Assembly: GCA_964016885.1 (NCBI GenBank)
Contig: OZ024743.1
Span: 162,859,492-162,923,491, forward strand
Direction: 5' to 3'
DNA length: 64,000 bases
Origin: Eledone cirrhosa
Taxonomy: Eukaryota > Mollusca > Cephalopoda > Octopoda > Eledonidae
The notes beneath the pieces are model-generated. The model had not been told where the DNA came from, did no database searches, and worked only from the letters and a program-made list of their open reading frames with translations. A program made the position numbers and the translations under genes. Of the stretch, positions 63,871 through 64,000 are shown piece by piece; the stretch's first letter is position 1; each line of letters starts with the position of its first letter.

Positions 63871-64000
63871 TGGAATTTAGTGAACATTTGTAGAGATTGC
63901 AATATTTGGAATTATTGATTGTGTAAACACTGTCATTCAAATACATTGAAAGAAGGAAGAAAATGTTTGGAGTTTTGCTTTGGAAACATATTTAGTGTAA

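Noticed and set aside
1..64000. Bacterial-type defence or biosynthetic system
   Set aside because: No prokaryotic gene organisation, ribosome-binding sites or compact coding sequence; the window is entirely animal-type.

Overview
This is a repeat-rich, intron-rich animal nuclear window, most likely from a cephalopod mollusc and probably an octopus. The evidence is the tRNA-derived SINE with the 'gagttcaaatccgccgagg' block, and a very abundant LINE/SINE-type tail ('gttaggaagggcatccagc' ending in (GATGAT)n). Nothing prokaryotic was seen: no operons, CRISPR array, rRNA or functional tRNA gene. Two host genes can be traced on the + strand by exon phase. Gene 1 enters from the left. It has small exons at 961-1024, 13428-13467, 31031-31105, 34579-34648 and 35068-35140, joined in compatible phases, and a candidate last exon with a poly(A) signal at 38708-38900. 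Its peptide is rich in S/T-P sites and repeats an 'RTPP(S/N)Q' motif in three exons; I do not recognise the protein. Gene 2 starts at 46715 and runs off the right end, with exons at 46715-46838, 55334-55456, 61610-61696 and 63259-63330, all meeting in phase 1. From the order of conserved blocks I call it the N-terminal part of ORC2 (origin recognition complex subunit 2). || Almost everything else is mobile DNA. (a) About ten copies of one LINE family whose reverse transcriptase carries a PHD-like C4HC3 zinc finger between the palm and the 'YLGD' segment; its 3' tail is the abundant SINE-like repeat and includes a 46-48 bp tandem repeat of variable copy number. (b) A LINE-like element at 52060-54830 (-) with a YLDD reverse transcriptase followed by a CCHC knuckle and a restriction-like endonuclease-like segment, plus a decayed relative at 14165-16700 (-). 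(c) A CR1/L2-like LINE at 47590-51600 (-) with remains of ORF1, AP-endonuclease and reverse transcriptase. (d) RTE-like and other LINE fragments. (e) Helitrons, including one (4472-5732) with recognisable termini and a matching empty site in a paralogous repeat at about 3.08 kb. (f) A piggyBac-like transposase relic, a Penelope-like GIY-YIG relic, two MITEs and several tRNA-derived SINEs. || Layout: 0-12 kb holds gene 1 exon, SINEs, possible LTR pieces, Helitron, piggyBac and Penelope relics and a decayed multicopy gene; 12-31 kb is mostly LINE and Helitron remnants on both strands inside gene 1 introns; 31-39 kb has the last gene 1 exons among SINEs and MITEs; 39-46.7 kb is an intergenic segment with a LINE, a 48-bp minisatellite, a Helitron end and a 1.37-kb near-perfect inverted repeat; 46.7-64 kb is the 5' part of ORC2 with large LINE-filled introns. 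|| The most unusual structures are the 658-bp-arm inverted repeat with an internal 466-bp tandem duplication (43244-44614), three perfect short hairpins that look like template-switch scars, the PHD finger inside the LINE polymerase, and the opposed repeat copies in ORC2 intron 2 that could form double-stranded RNA.
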